DNA of 62,701 nucleotides from positions 1 through 62,701 of the forward strand of contig NZ_DATHMR010000178.1 of NCBI RefSeq assembly GCF_035486915.1, read 5' to 3'. Position numbers and translations under genes: made by a program. This document shows positions 40,349-49,676 of the stretch, one piece after another. Source of the DNA: Dyella_B sp035486915 (GTDB lineage Bacteria > Pseudomonadota > Gammaproteobacteria > Xanthomonadales > Rhodanobacteraceae). The notes under the pieces are model-generated. The model did not search any database. It worked only from the letters and a program-made list of their open reading frames with translations, and had not been told where the DNA came from. Position 1 is the stretch's first letter, and each line of letters opens with the position of its first letter.

Positions 40349-40813
40349 GAGCGTGGCCGATTCGTCCGCCAATAAACCACCCTGCACCTCGATGCGATGG
40401 TTGTGCCGGTCCGATACCAGCGTGTCGAAAACGCTGCCCGCCGCCCCCGTCTTGGGGTCGATTGTTCCATACACCACGCGACCGATGCGCGCGTGCACCA
40501 ACGCCATCGCGCACATGGCGCATGGTTCCAGCGTGACGTAAAGCGTGGCACCGACGATGCGGTAGTTCGCCACTTTTTCTCCCGCCGCACGTAAGGCCAT
40601 GATCTCGGCGTGTGCCGTCGGATCATGCAACGTGATGTTGCGGTTCCAGCCCAATCCGACGATTTGCCCGTCTTGCACCATCACCGCACCGACCGGCACT
40701 TCGTTCTCGGCATCGCGGGCGTGCTCGGCCAACTGCAAAGCGCGGTGCATGTATGCCTTGTCCTCGGCACTGAAGATGGGCGACTCGGGATTACCTACTA
40801 ATTCATCAGCCAT
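40319..40813 (-). CDS. tadA: tRNA-specific adenosine deaminase
   Basis: Converts adenosine 34 to inosine in tRNA-Arg(ACG) so that one tRNA reads three codons. The 164-residue enzyme has the deaminase zinc motifs HAEIMAL (His68, Glu70) and PCAMCAMAL (Cys98, Cys101). ALVHARIGRVVYGTIDPKTGAAGS is typical of TadA. It lies 77 bases after guaA on the same strand, so it may be cotranscribed with it. Essential in most bacteria. Confidence 0.95.
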   Translation of the reverse strand: MADELVGNPESPIFSAEDKAYMHRALQLAEHARDAENEVPVGAVMVQDGQIVGLGWNRNITLHDPTAHAEIMALRAAGEKVANYRIVGATLYVTLEPCAMCAMALVHARIGRVVYGTIDPKTGAAGSVFDTLVSDRHNHRIEVQGGLLADESATLLRDFFRARR

Positions 40814-40890
40814 TTCAGTACTTTAGACGACTTTCTTCCAGTAATTGAATGCCATGGGCGCGAACAGTGTTCGCTAAGCTCATGATTTTA

Positions 40891-42471
40891 TTATTCCCAC
40901 TCAATGGTTGCCGGCGGCTTGCCACTGATGTCATAGACGACGCGAGAAATACCGCGCAACTCATTGATAATTCTATTCGAAACGGTGCCAAGAAAATCGT
41001 AGGGCAGCGGTGCCCAGTGCGCGGTCATGAAATCGATGGTCTCCACTGCACGCAGTGCGATAACCCATTCATAAGCGCGGGCATCGCCCACCACACCCAC
41101 CGACTTGATGGGCAGAAACACCGCGAACGCCTGGCTGACCTTGTCGTACAGATCGGCTTTGCGCAGTTCCTCGATAAAGATGGCGTCGGCGCGAGCCAGC
41201 AGTTCGGCGTATTCCCGCTTCACCTCGCCCAGGATGCGCACACCCAGCCCCGGACCCGGGAACGGATGGCGATAAACCATCTCGCGCGGCAAACCGAGTT
41301 CGACGCCGATGCGGCGCACCTCGTCCTTGAACAACTCACGTAGCGGTTCGACCAGCTTGAGCTTCATGTGCTCAGGCAAGCCCCCCACGTTGTGATGACT
41401 CTTGATGACGTGCGCCTTGCCCGTCTTGCTGCCCGCCGATTCGATGACGTCGGGATAGATGGTGCCTTGCGCCAGCCACTTCACATGGCCGCCACCGGTT
41501 GCGGTGACTTTGGCCGACTCCTCGTCGAAGATCTCCACGAACAGGCGGCCAATGATTTTGCGCTTGGCTTCCGGATCGGCAACGCCTTCCAATGCCTTGA
41601 AGTAGCGATCGGCCGCATTGACGCGAATGACCTTCACGCCCATGTGCTCGGCCATAGTGTCCATGACCTGATCGCCTTCTTTCCAGCGCAGCAAACCGGT
41701 GTCCACGAAAACGCAGGTCAGCTGATCGCCGATAGCGCGATGCAGAAGCGCGGCGACGACGGAGGAATCCACGCCGCCGGATAGACCCAACAGCACGTGA
41801 TCCTTGCCGACCTGTTCGCGTACGCGAGCAATCTGGTCATCGATGATGTGCGCCGCAGTCCAGAGCGTTTGGCAGCCGCAGATGTCGGTGACGAAGCGCT
41901 TGAGCAAGGCGTTGCCCTGCTTCGTGTGCGTCACTTCCGGATGGAACTGCACGCCGTACCACCCCTTGGCCTCATTCGACATGGCGGCGACTGGAATACG
42001 ATCGGTCGTCGCGGTGATCGTGAAACCCGGCGGCGCCTTGGCGACGTGATCGCCGTGGCTCATCCAGACTTCGAGCACATGTGAGGAATCGTGATCGCTC
42101 AGCCCCGTGAGCAGGCGATCGGCCGCGACCACATCCACGCGTGCATGCCCGAATTCACGCGCATCGGCCGCTTCCGTTGCACCGCCCAGTTGCGCGGCGA
42201 GCGTTTGCATGCCGTAGCAGATGCCAAGAATCGGCAGGCCTGAATCGAATACTTCCTGCGGCGCTTTCGGTGCGCCATGCAGCGTGGTCGATTCGGGGCC
42301 ACCGGAAAGAATGATGCCCTTCGCACCAAAGGCAGCGATCTCGGATGGGTTATGGTCCCACGCCCAGATTTCGCAATAGACGCCAATCTCGCGGATGCGT
42401 CGCGCGATCAGCTGCGTGTACTGCGCACCGAAATCGAGGATGAGGATTTTGTCGCTATGGATGTTTGTCAT
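40891..42471 (-). CDS. guaA: GMP synthase (glutamine-hydrolysing)
   Basis: Converts XMP to GMP, the last step of guanine nucleotide synthesis. The 526-residue protein has a class I glutamine amidotransferase domain (about 8-200; catalytic Cys85 in GICYGMQ, then FHPEVTHT), an ATP pyrophosphatase domain with the P-loop LSGGVDSSV (about 233-241), and the C-terminal dimerisation domain ending KPPATIEWE, as in all GuaA. It follows guaB leftward, separated by 226 bases that hold a repeat element. Confidence 0.98.
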   Translation of the reverse strand: MTNIHSDKILILDFGAQYTQLIARRIREIGVYCEIWAWDHNPSEIAAFGAKGIILSGGPESTTLHGAPKAPQEVFDSGLPILGICYGMQTLAAQLGGATEAADAREFGHARVDVVAADRLLTGLSDHDSSHVLEVWMSHGDHVAKAPPGFTITATTDRIPVAAMSNEAKGWYGVQFHPEVTHTKQGNALLKRFVTDICGCQTLWTAAHIIDDQIARVREQVGKDHVLLGLSGGVDSSVVAALLHRAIGDQLTCVFVDTGLLRWKEGDQVMDTMAEHMGVKVIRVNAADRYFKALEGVADPEAKRKIIGRLFVEIFDEESAKVTATGGGHVKWLAQGTIYPDVIESAGSKTGKAHVIKSHHNVGGLPEHMKLKLVEPLRELFKDEVRRIGVELGLPREMVYRHPFPGPGLGVRILGEVKREYAELLARADAIFIEELRKADLYDKVSQAFAVFLPIKSVGVVGDARAYEWVIALRAVETIDFMTAHWAPLPYDFLGTVSNRIINELRGISRVVYDISGKPPATIEWE

Positions 42472-42520
42472 AGGGCCGAAAGCCAGAAAACGTTGCGTTC
42501 GTGGGAATGCGCTTTGTATG

Positions 42521-42667
42521 CCTCATCGTCATTCCGGCGCAGACCGGAATCCAGCGTCGACACGCTGCGATGGTCGCCTTATCGCAACAGCACAATTTGC
42601 AAGCTGTTCGCGACAACCCCGCGATGCGTTTACTGGACTCCGGCTTGCGCCGGAATGACGGGATGAG
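42521..42667. repeat. Inverted-repeat element A (guaB-guaA gap)
   Basis: Two 28-base arms in inverted orientation, at 42527-42554 and 42633-42660, bound a 78-base centre. The outer ends read CGTCATTCCGG and CCGGAATGACG, with CCAG/CTGG at the inner ends. Each arm is itself nearly palindromic. Matching elements lie at 57195-57278 and 60336-60413. This is a REP/BIME or MITE-like dispersed element. Confidence 0.85.
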
Positions 42668-42697
42668 GCGTTGAGGCACCCATCCACGTTAACCATC

Positions 42698-44155
42698 TCA
42701 GGAATTGAGCCGATAATTCGGCGCTTCCTTCGTGATCTGAATGTCATGCGGATGCGCTTCGGTCACACCGGCCGAAGTCACTTTCACGAACTGCGCCTTG
42801 TTGCGCACATCGTCGATCGTAGCCGCACCCAGGTAACCCATCGAAGCACGCAAACCGCCAATCAACTGATGAATGATATTGCGCAGTGGACCGCGATACG
42901 GAACGCGACCTTCGATGCCTTCGGGTACGAGCTTGTCGGCGTCGGCGTCGTCCTGGAAGTAGCGGTCTTTCGAACCGAGCGCCATCGCACCGATGGAACC
43001 CATGCCGCGATAGCTCTTATACGAACGTCCCTGGAACAGCTCGACTTCGCCGGGTGATTCTTCGGTGCCGGCAAACATGGAGCCGAGCATCACTGTGGAC
43101 GCGCCGGCAGCCAACGCCTTGGGAATATCGCCGGAATAGCGAATGCCACCGTCAGCGATCAGCGGGATCTCGTCTTTCAGCGCCGTGGCCACCATGTCGA
43201 TGGCCGTAATCTGCGGCACACCGACACCAGCTACAACACGTGTAGTGCAGATGGAGCCGGGGCCCACACCCACCTTCACGGCATCCACGCCTGCATGAAG
43301 CAACGCGATCGCGGCTTCACCCGTAACAATGTTGCCGGCAATGACTTGCACATGCGAATAGCGTTTCTTCACCCATCCAGCACGATCGATCACGCCTTGC
43401 GAATGACCGTGTGCGGTATCGACGACGATCACGTCTACGCCTGCATCGATCAAGGCTTCGACGCGCTGTTCGGTGTCGCCACCCACGCCAACCGCCGCAC
43501 CGACAAGCAGACGCTCATGCGCATCCTTGGCCGCGTTCGGGTTATCGCGCGCCTTCTGGATGTCCTTGACGGTAATCAAACCGCGCAGCTGGAACGAGTC
43601 ATTCACGACGAGCACTTTTTCAATGCGATTCCTGTGCAGCAGCTGCAGCACTTCGTCCTGGCTGGCGCCTTCCTTCACGGTGACCAGCTTTTCCTGGCGC
43701 GTCATGATGTTGCGCACCGGATCGTCATGCTTGCGTTCAAAACGCAGGTCGCGACTGGTGACGATGCCGACAAGCTGTTCGCCATCAACGACGGGTACGC
43801 CGGAGATGTTGTGCGCGCGGGTCAGCTTGAGCACATCGCGAATCGATGTATGCGGGCCCACGGTGATCGGGCTGCGAATGACGCCCGCTTCGAACTTTTT
43901 CACCAGCCGAACTTCTGCCGCTTGCTGCTCGGCCGTCATGTTCTTGTGGATGATGCCGATGCCGCCGTTCTGCGCCATGGTGATGGCAAGACGCGCTTCG
44001 GTAACGGTGTCCATGGCAGCGGACACGATGGGGATGTTCAGTCGAAGGTTCCGCGTGAGCCGCGTGGAAGTGTCCACGTCGCGCGGCAAAACTTGGGAGT
44101 GGGCCGGGACGAGGTAAACATCGTCGTAGGTGAGGGCCTCGGCGAGGATACGCAT
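42698..44155 (-). CDS. guaB: Inosine-5'-monophosphate dehydrogenase
   Basis: Oxidises IMP to XMP with NAD+, the committed step to GMP. The 485-residue enzyme has the catalytic barrel with the Cys loop GPGSICTTRVV (about 300), the phosphate-binding DGGIRYSGDIPKAL, and the flap segment YRGMGSIGAM. Two CBS domains are inserted at about 95-205 (SPITVGPHTSIRDVL and VLVVNDSFQLRGLITVKD). A TATAAT at 44182-44187 on the same strand is a candidate -10 box. guaA follows. Confidence 0.98.
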   Translation of the reverse strand: MRILAEALTYDDVYLVPAHSQVLPRDVDTSTRLTRNLRLNIPIVSAAMDTVTEARLAITMAQNGGIGIIHKNMTAEQQAAEVRLVKKFEAGVIRSPITVGPHTSIRDVLKLTRAHNISGVPVVDGEQLVGIVTSRDLRFERKHDDPVRNIMTRQEKLVTVKEGASQDEVLQLLHRNRIEKVLVVNDSFQLRGLITVKDIQKARDNPNAAKDAHERLLVGAAVGVGGDTEQRVEALIDAGVDVIVVDTAHGHSQGVIDRAGWVKKRYSHVQVIAGNIVTGEAAIALLHAGVDAVKVGVGPGSICTTRVVAGVGVPQITAIDMVATALKDEIPLIADGGIRYSGDIPKALAAGASTVMLGSMFAGTEESPGEVELFQGRSYKSYRGMGSIGAMALGSKDRYFQDDADADKLVPEGIEGRVPYRGPLRNIIHQLIGGLRASMGYLGAATIDDVRNKAQFVKVTSAGVTEAHPHDIQITKEAPNYRLNS

Positions 44156-44181
44156 GCGAAAAGTCTCGCTCCAAAGAGAGG

Positions 44182-44187
44182 ATTATA
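44182..44187 (-). promoter_or_regulatory. guaB: Candidate -10 box upstream of guaB
   Basis: A perfect TATAAT on the minus strand, 26 bases before the guaB start. No good -35 hexamer is visible at 16-18 bases. Confidence 0.4.
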
Positions 44188-44336
44188 CGCGGGAGCGGCT
44201 TGCTGCGCGACTGCTTGAAATGCGCCGGGACAGACTCCATGAGCCAAATCTTCAGGAAATACCCCTGGTTTTGGCAGTATCCGATCGACCATGGCGGCGT
44301 TTGGCCGCAACCATAGTTTTCATTTATCGGCGTGCG

Positions 44337-45188
44337 CTACCGGCGTGCTTCGGCCGCTTCCAGCGTGTTTTCCATCAGGGTCGCCACCGTCATGGGGCCC
44401 ACCCCGCCTGGCACCGGCGTGATCCAGCTGGCTCGTTGCGCGGCGATGTCGAAGTCCACGTCGCCGACGAGACGTCCGTCTTCCAGACGATTGATGCCGA
44501 CATCCACGACCACCGCGCCGGGTTTGATCCACTCGCCTTTGACCAAGCCGGGTTTGCCAACGGCGACAACCAGGATGTCCGCCTGCCGCACGTAGGTTTC
44601 CAGATCGTGTGTGAAACGATGGCAGCATGTGGTCGTGCAGCCGGCGATCAGAAGTTCGAGCACCAAAGGGCGTCCGACGTGATTGGATACACCTACTACT
44701 ACGGCATGCTGTCCACGCACGGGGCGATCGGTATGGCCGAGCAACGTCATCACACCCTTGGGCGTACATGGCCGTAGACCGAAACGACGCAAGGCGAGCC
44801 GGCCGACGTTGACGGCCTGGAAGCCATCCACGTCTTTGTTCGGATCGATGCGATCCACCAGAGCGTCTTCGTCGATGTGATCGGGCAGCGGCGATTGCAC
44901 CAGGATGCCGTGCACGGCGGGATCTACATTGAGCCGATCGATCAGCGCGAACAACTGCGCTTCCGTCGTGGTGGATGGCAGGTCGTAATCGAAGGAACGG
45001 AAGCCAACCTGATGGCAGGCTTTGCGCTTGTTGCGCACGTAGACCGAAGAGGCTGCATCGTTACCGACCAGCACGACGGCAAGGCCGGGCTCGTCCAGAC
45101 CCTGAGCCTTGCGTTCGCTCACGCGTTTGGCGATCCGCTCCAGTACTTCCTGCGCGATGCGTTTGCCGTCGAGGATGCGTGCGTTCAT
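44337..45188 (-). CDS. folD: Bifunctional methylene-THF dehydrogenase/cyclohydrolase
   Basis: Interconverts 5,10-methylene-, methenyl- and 10-formyl-tetrahydrofolate, feeding purine and fMet-tRNA synthesis. The 283-residue protein begins MNARILDGKRIAQEV and carries YVRNKRKACHQVGF with the catalytic Lys, VQSPLPDHID, PCTPKGVM and VVGVSNHVGRPLVLELL (Rossmann motif) as in FolD. The C-terminus PVPGGVGPMTVATLMENTLEAAE is diagnostic. ATG 45188 has AGGAAAA upstream; the frame opens at 45287. It is near guaB and guaA, all serving one-carbon/purine metabolism, but there is a 181-base gap before guaB. Confidence 0.97.
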   Translation of the reverse strand: MNARILDGKRIAQEVLERIAKRVSERKAQGLDEPGLAVVLVGNDAASSVYVRNKRKACHQVGFRSFDYDLPSTTTEAQLFALIDRLNVDPAVHGILVQSPLPDHIDEDALVDRIDPNKDVDGFQAVNVGRLALRRFGLRPCTPKGVMTLLGHTDRPVRGQHAVVVGVSNHVGRPLVLELLIAGCTTTCCHRFTHDLETYVRQADILVVAVGKPGLVKGEWIKPGAVVVDVGINRLEDGRLVGDVDFDIAAQRASWITPVPGGVGPMTVATLMENTLEAAEARR

Positions 45189-45255
45189 GGTGTTTTCCTG
45201 CCCCTCAAAGTGAGACATTATCCCGACTACTCTTCGCTCACACAAACACGCCGCA

Positions 45256-45819
45256 ATGTCCGAACTGCTCCGCCCCGGTCCGGTCACGCTGGACGCTCCT
45301 CCACTGATCCTGCGCCCTTGGCATCACGACGATGCTCCCGCGCTGCTCGAAGCGATACAAGAATCGGTTGAGAGCGTCGGCCGATGGCTGCCCTGGTGCA
45401 ACACCGGCTACGACATGGACGAGGCGCTGAAGAAGGTCGCATCGTGTATCGAGGCGTGGGACAAGGGTGAATACTTTTCGTTTGCCGTGCTCGACACGCT
45501 GGGCCGATTGCTCGGCGACATCCGGCTCAACCGTATCGACGAGGACGACTTGAGCGCCAATCTAGGATACTGGTTGCGCTCCTCTGCCACCGGCAACGGT
45601 TATGCCGCGCTTGCCGGACGCGCCGTGATCGCGTTCGGTTTCCAAGCAGTGGCACTAAAGCGTATTGAGCTCGTCGTGGCGGTCAGCAACCTTGCAAGCC
45701 AGCGTTGCGCGGAACGTATCGGAGCTCAACGAGAGGGCATCGCACGCCAACGCATCTTTCTACATGGTCAGTCCGAAGACGCCGTGGTCTATGGTCTGAT
45801 TCCGAGTGATCTTGCCTAG
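45256..45819 (+). CDS. GNAT N-acetyltransferase (RimJ/RimL-like)
   Basis: Acetyl-CoA-dependent acyltransferase of 187 residues. The RimJ/RimL-type fold is indicated by LILRPWHHDDAPALLEAI at the start, a VGRWLPW segment, then NLGYWLRSSATGNGYAALAGRAV with the acetyl-CoA-binding loop and RIELVVAVSNLASQRCAERIGAQREG near the end. Substrate unknown: protein N-termini or small molecules. It is divergent from folD and its stop overlaps that of moeB by 4 bases. Confidence 0.9.
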   Translation: MSELLRPGPVTLDAPPLILRPWHHDDAPALLEAIQESVESVGRWLPWCNTGYDMDEALKKVASCIEAWDKGEYFSFAVLDTLGRLLGDIRLNRIDEDDLSANLGYWLRSSATGNGYAALAGRAVIAFGFQAVALKRIELVVAVSNLASQRCAERIGAQREGIARQRIFLHGQSEDAVVYGLIPSDLA

Positions 45820-46985
45820 CCTGTCGCAGTACACCACTGCACGATATCGTCGTAGCCATTGAACACCGCGTTCGGGCCGCAGCCCGGGCACGCGGGATCT
45901 CGTGGCAATCGGGTCTCGCGAAAACGCATGCCGAGTGCATCGAAAGTCAAAAGGCGACCTGTCAATGGCTCGCCGAGGTCCAGGATAAGCTTCAACGCTT
46001 CCGTTGCCTGCAAGAGACCCACGATACCCGGCAATACGCCCAGAACACCCGCTTCGCTGCAATTGGGCGCGTCTTCGGCAGCTGGCGGCTCGGGGAACAA
46101 ACAGCGGTAGCACGGTGATTCCGGCTTGCGCGAATCGAACACGCTGACCTGACCGGTGAAGCGTTCGACGGCGCCGTAGACCATCGGCATGTTCAAACGA
46201 CGTGTCGCGGCAGACAGCAAATAGCGCGCGGGGAAATTATCGGCACCGTCGATCACCAGATCGTGCCCGACAAGCAAGCGCTCGACGTTGTCGGCCTGAA
46301 GACGCTCGTTGCGCAGTTCGATCTGGATGCGTGGATTGAGCGCCGCCAGCGTCATGCGTGCCGACTCTGTCTTGGCCATGCCTACGCGTGCATCGGCGTG
46401 AATGACCTGGCGATGCAGATTCGAGCGTTCGACGCGATCGTCATCCACAAGCGTAAGTCGGCCGACGCCTGCGGCGGCGAGATAGAGCGCTGCAGGTGCG
46501 CCCAGTCCTCCTGCGCCCAGCAGCACAACGCTCGCGTTGCCTAATTTCAGTTGCCCCGCTTCACCGATTTGCGGCAATCGCAGTTGACGGGCGTAGCGCT
46601 CTACCGCATCGGCGTCGAGGTTGCCTGTGGCGATGGGAAACCCTTCACTACTCCAGCGCTGGAAACCACCGGCAACGGAGGCAACATCGCGATACCCCAT
46701 GCGCTGCAAGGTTTCGGCTGCCAGCAAAGAGCGTCGGCCGCTGGCGCAAAGCGTAAGAATGGGACGCGCGCGATCCGGTTCGTGATCTTCGATACGAAGT
46801 TCGAGAAAGCCCCGCGATATACCTAACGCACCCGCGGGAAGTCCGGCGGCGCGCTCGTTGTCTTCGCGCACGTCGATCAACAATGCGCCTTGGGCTTGCC
46901 GGCTGAATGCGTCGGCGGGGGAAATTTCCGGCACGCTCTGACGTAGTGCGGCCAACCAGGAGTCTCGGTCGAGAGGTTCGCTCAT
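45816..46985 (-). CDS. moeB: Rhodanese-MoeB/ThiF adenylyltransferase fusion
   Basis: Adenylates and possibly sulphurates a ubiquitin-like sulphur carrier (MoaD or ThiS). The 389-residue protein has an N-terminal rhodanese domain (about 20-115; active-loop CASGRRS, Cys80) and a C-terminal ThiF/MoeB domain with nucleotide motif GAGGLGAP (157-164), DDDRVERSNLHRQ and the zinc ligands CYRC and CPGC. Fusing rhodanese and MoeB in this order (rhodanese first) is the reverse of the common MOCS3 order. ATG 46985 begins a good N-terminus; the frame opens at 47051. No molybdopterin genes are adjacent. Confidence 0.93.
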   Translation of the reverse strand: MSEPLDRDSWLAALRQSVPEISPADAFSRQAQGALLIDVREDNERAAGLPAGALGISRGFLELRIEDHEPDRARPILTLCASGRRSLLAAETLQRMGYRDVASVAGGFQRWSSEGFPIATGNLDADAVERYARQLRLPQIGEAGQLKLGNASVVLLGAGGLGAPAALYLAAAGVGRLTLVDDDRVERSNLHRQVIHADARVGMAKTESARMTLAALNPRIQIELRNERLQADNVERLLVGHDLVIDGADNFPARYLLSAATRRLNMPMVYGAVERFTGQVSVFDSRKPESPCYRCLFPEPPAAEDAPNCSEAGVLGVLPGIVGLLQATEALKLILDLGEPLTGRLLTFDALGMRFRETRLPRDPACPGCGPNAVFNGYDDIVQWCTATG

Positions 46986-47063
46986 GGATGCATTGTACCG
47001 TGGGGATAGCGGTACCTGACGCAAGGGCGATGCCGGGCAATCCCCCGACACGGGCCGATGCCT

Positions 47064-48458
47064 TTAACGCCTGCGCTTCATCTCGCGAATCATGCGTTGG
47101 CGCTTGCGCTGCTGTCCTTCCGTAAGAACGTTCTTTTTGCCGGCGAAGGGGTTGTCGCCATCGCGGAAGTCGATACGAATCGGCGTGCCTTCGAGCTTGT
47201 AGCGCTGGCGGAAGAAGTTTTCCAGATAACGTCGATAAGCGGGCGCGATATGTTTTGTGCGACTACCGTGAATGACGATCGTCGGCGGATTGCTGCCGCC
47301 GGGATGCGCAAAGCGCAACTTCGGCGCATGGCCTCGTACCAGCGGTGGCTGGTAGCTTTCGTAGGCCCGTTCCAGCGTGCGTGTGAGATCCGACGATCCC
47401 AGCTCGCGTGTGGCCGAGGAGTGTGCACGCACAATCGCACGCATCAGCTCGCGTAAACCCGAACCGTGTAACGCCGAGATGAAAACCTGCTTGGCCCAGT
47501 TGACGAATACAAGCCGGCGCTCCAGTGCGCGCTGACATTGTTCGCGCTGATACGTATCCATGCCGTCCCACTTGTTGACGGCAATAACCAGCGCCCTGCC
47601 CTCGTCGATGGCGTGACCGATCAGGGTGAGATCCTGATCGGCGAGGTTTTCGCGAGCGTCGATCATGACGACGACAACCTGCGCCGCCGCCATTGATTGA
47701 AGCGTCTTGATGACGCTGAACTTCTCGACGCCTTCCTCGACGCGCGCCTTGCGACGAACGCCAGCGGTGTCGATCAAGGTGTAACGCTTGCCGTCACGCT
47801 CAAGCGGTACGCGGATGGGATCGCGCGTGGTGCCGGCGACGTCGGAAACGATCAGTCGATCTTCACCGAGTAAGCGGTTGATCAATGTCGATTTGCCAGC
47901 GTTCGGGCGACCGACGATCGCGACTCGAATGCCCGCATCGTCGGGCGCCAGCTCTTCATGTACGTCTTCCGGCAGAAGCGGAAGCGCCGCAGCAATCAGG
48001 TCTTCTGTGCCACGATTGTGTGCTGCAGACAGCGGCAGGGTGATGGCGATACCAAAGCCCGCAAATTCGGCCAGCGCGTTTTCCTCATCAAGACCGTCGG
48101 TCTTGTTGACGCCCACGATGATCGGTTTGCCGCTACGACGCAGCTCATCAAGAATGTAGCGATCCTGCGGCAACAAGCCGTCGCGTGCGTCGACGACAAA
48201 GACGAGCACTTGCGCCTCGTCGATAGCGAGGCGCACTTGTTGCGCAGTCAGTGCGTCGATACCGTCCTCGATACCGGACAAGCCGCCGGTGTCGACAACA
48301 ACGAAGGGCCGCTCGCCCGTTCGGCAGACACCGTAATGTCGATCGCGCGTGACGCCCGGCATGTCAGCGACCAAGGCGTCACGGCTACGCGTCAGCGCAT
48401 TGAAAAGGGTCGATTTACCGACGTTGGGACGACCGACCAGGGCGATGACGGGGAGCAC
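47064..48458 (-). CDS. der: Ribosome assembly GTPase Der (EngA)
   Basis: Essential GTPase for 50S ribosome subunit assembly. The 464-residue protein has two tandem G domains, with P-loops GRPNVGKS (9-16) and GRPNAGKS (about 184-191), DTGG and DTAG G3 motifs and NKTD/NKWD G4 motifs, followed by the KH-like C-terminal domain. It follows bamB leftward by 18 bases, the conserved bamB-der order in gammaproteobacteria. Confidence 0.98.
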   Translation of the reverse strand: MLPVIALVGRPNVGKSTLFNALTRSRDALVADMPGVTRDRHYGVCRTGERPFVVVDTGGLSGIEDGIDALTAQQVRLAIDEAQVLVFVVDARDGLLPQDRYILDELRRSGKPIIVGVNKTDGLDEENALAEFAGFGIAITLPLSAAHNRGTEDLIAAALPLLPEDVHEELAPDDAGIRVAIVGRPNAGKSTLINRLLGEDRLIVSDVAGTTRDPIRVPLERDGKRYTLIDTAGVRRKARVEEGVEKFSVIKTLQSMAAAQVVVVMIDARENLADQDLTLIGHAIDEGRALVIAVNKWDGMDTYQREQCQRALERRLVFVNWAKQVFISALHGSGLRELMRAIVRAHSSATRELGSSDLTRTLERAYESYQPPLVRGHAPKLRFAHPGGSNPPTIVIHGSRTKHIAPAYRRYLENFFRQRYKLEGTPIRIDFRDGDNPFAGKKNVLTEGQQRKRQRMIREMKRRR

Positions 48459-48476
48459 GAATCATGGTTCCAGGGA

Positions 48477-49676
48477 TTATTTCGCGCCGAGGCGATAGGC
48501 GACGAGATGACCCTGCACATCGATCACATAAGCCAAGTCGCCCACAACCACCGGTTGCGCACGAATGGCCTTCTTGGACAGGCGTTCGCGGCCGGCTAGT
48601 GCGCCGTCGCTCGTCTGCAGCCAGTGCACGTAACCTTCGATGTCGCCAAGCACAATGTAGTTACCCTGCACGGCCGGTGCCGACACCCAGCGATAACGCA
48701 ACGCGTCGTTCTTCCACATGTCGGCACCGCTGCTCTTGTCGAATGCCCAGACCTGGGATTCTTCATTGGCAGCGAAAAGGCTGTTGCCGCTGATGGACAG
48801 GGATGTGTACGTGGAGAACGGGCGTGCCCACAAGGGACGGCCGCTGGGACCATCAATCGATGTCAGGCTGCCGTGGTAGGCAGCAGCGTAGAGACTGGTG
48901 CCATCGAGAATCACGGCGCCATCCGCATCGTTCATGCGTTCGATGTCAGTGCGGCCTTCACCGCTGGCGAGCTTCTGTTCCCACAGCTTGTCGCCGTTGT
49001 CCTGGCGCAAGGCGATCAGCTTGCCGTCATCGCTACCGAAGAACACCACGCCGTTGGCAGCGAGCATCGGGCCATTGCCGCGCAGGCTGAGCAACGGAAC
49101 GTTGCCTTGATCGTTCACCCAGCGACGATCGCCGCTGTTGCTATCGAGACCGTACACGCGACCATCCTGCGTGCGCACGATGATCAGATCGCCAGCGATG
49201 GTGGGGCCATCGATCACTTCAGAGGGCAACGCGACATGCCAGCGCTCGCTGCCATCCTTCGTATTCAAGCCATAGACATGACCGTTGAGGGTGCCGATAA
49301 CCAACAGGTCGCCGAAAACGGACGGGCCGCCGGCGTAGACGGCGTCCGGACGATTCTTGTCGCCCCAGCCGAACCACCCATGAGTGCGTTGCTTCTTTTC
49401 CCAGATGGTCTTGCCGGTGGCAGCGTCGTAGGCGCCAATAGCACCGTCGGTGCTGGCGGCATAGATCACGCCATCCACCACGGCGGGCTCCATACGCACA
49501 CCGCTATTACCGGCGCCGTGACCGACTCGCGTCGACCAGACCTTGGTCACCTGAACCGTCGGCTGGAATTTCTTGTCCAGCGGCGTCGGCGGCTGGATGT
49601 TTTCTTTCTTGAAGGAATGGCAGCCCGCAAGAGCTACCAGCGAACCTGCCGCTACGATCAGCCAAAAACGTTTCAT
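48477..49676 (-). CDS. bamB: Outer membrane assembly lipoprotein BamB
   Basis: Lipoprotein of the BAM complex that inserts beta-barrel proteins into the outer membrane. The 399-residue protein has a lipobox VALAGC (Cys19) and an eight-bladed PQQ-type beta-propeller, with repeated short motifs such as DAATGKTIWEKK, NTKDGSERWHV and DSNSGDRRWV. It starts 4 bases inside the end of yfgM (ATGA overlap) and precedes der. Confidence 0.97.
   Translation of the reverse strand: MKRFWLIVAAGSLVALAGCHSFKKENIQPPTPLDKKFQPTVQVTKVWSTRVGHGAGNSGVRMEPAVVDGVIYAASTDGAIGAYDAATGKTIWEKKQRTHGWFGWGDKNRPDAVYAGGPSVFGDLLVIGTLNGHVYGLNTKDGSERWHVALPSEVIDGPTIAGDLIIVRTQDGRVYGLDSNSGDRRWVNDQGNVPLLSLRGNGPMLAANGVVFFGSDDGKLIALRQDNGDKLWEQKLASGEGRTDIERMNDADGAVILDGTSLYAAAYHGSLTSIDGPSGRPLWARPFSTYTSLSISGNSLFAANEESQVWAFDKSSGADMWKNDALRYRWVSAPAVQGNYIVLGDIEGYVHWLQTSDGALAGRERLSKKAIRAQPVVVGDLAYVIDVQGHLVAYRLGAK

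Noticed and set aside
43295..44218. A 307-residue plus-strand frame opposite guaB
   Set aside because: guaB is unmistakable on the other strand.
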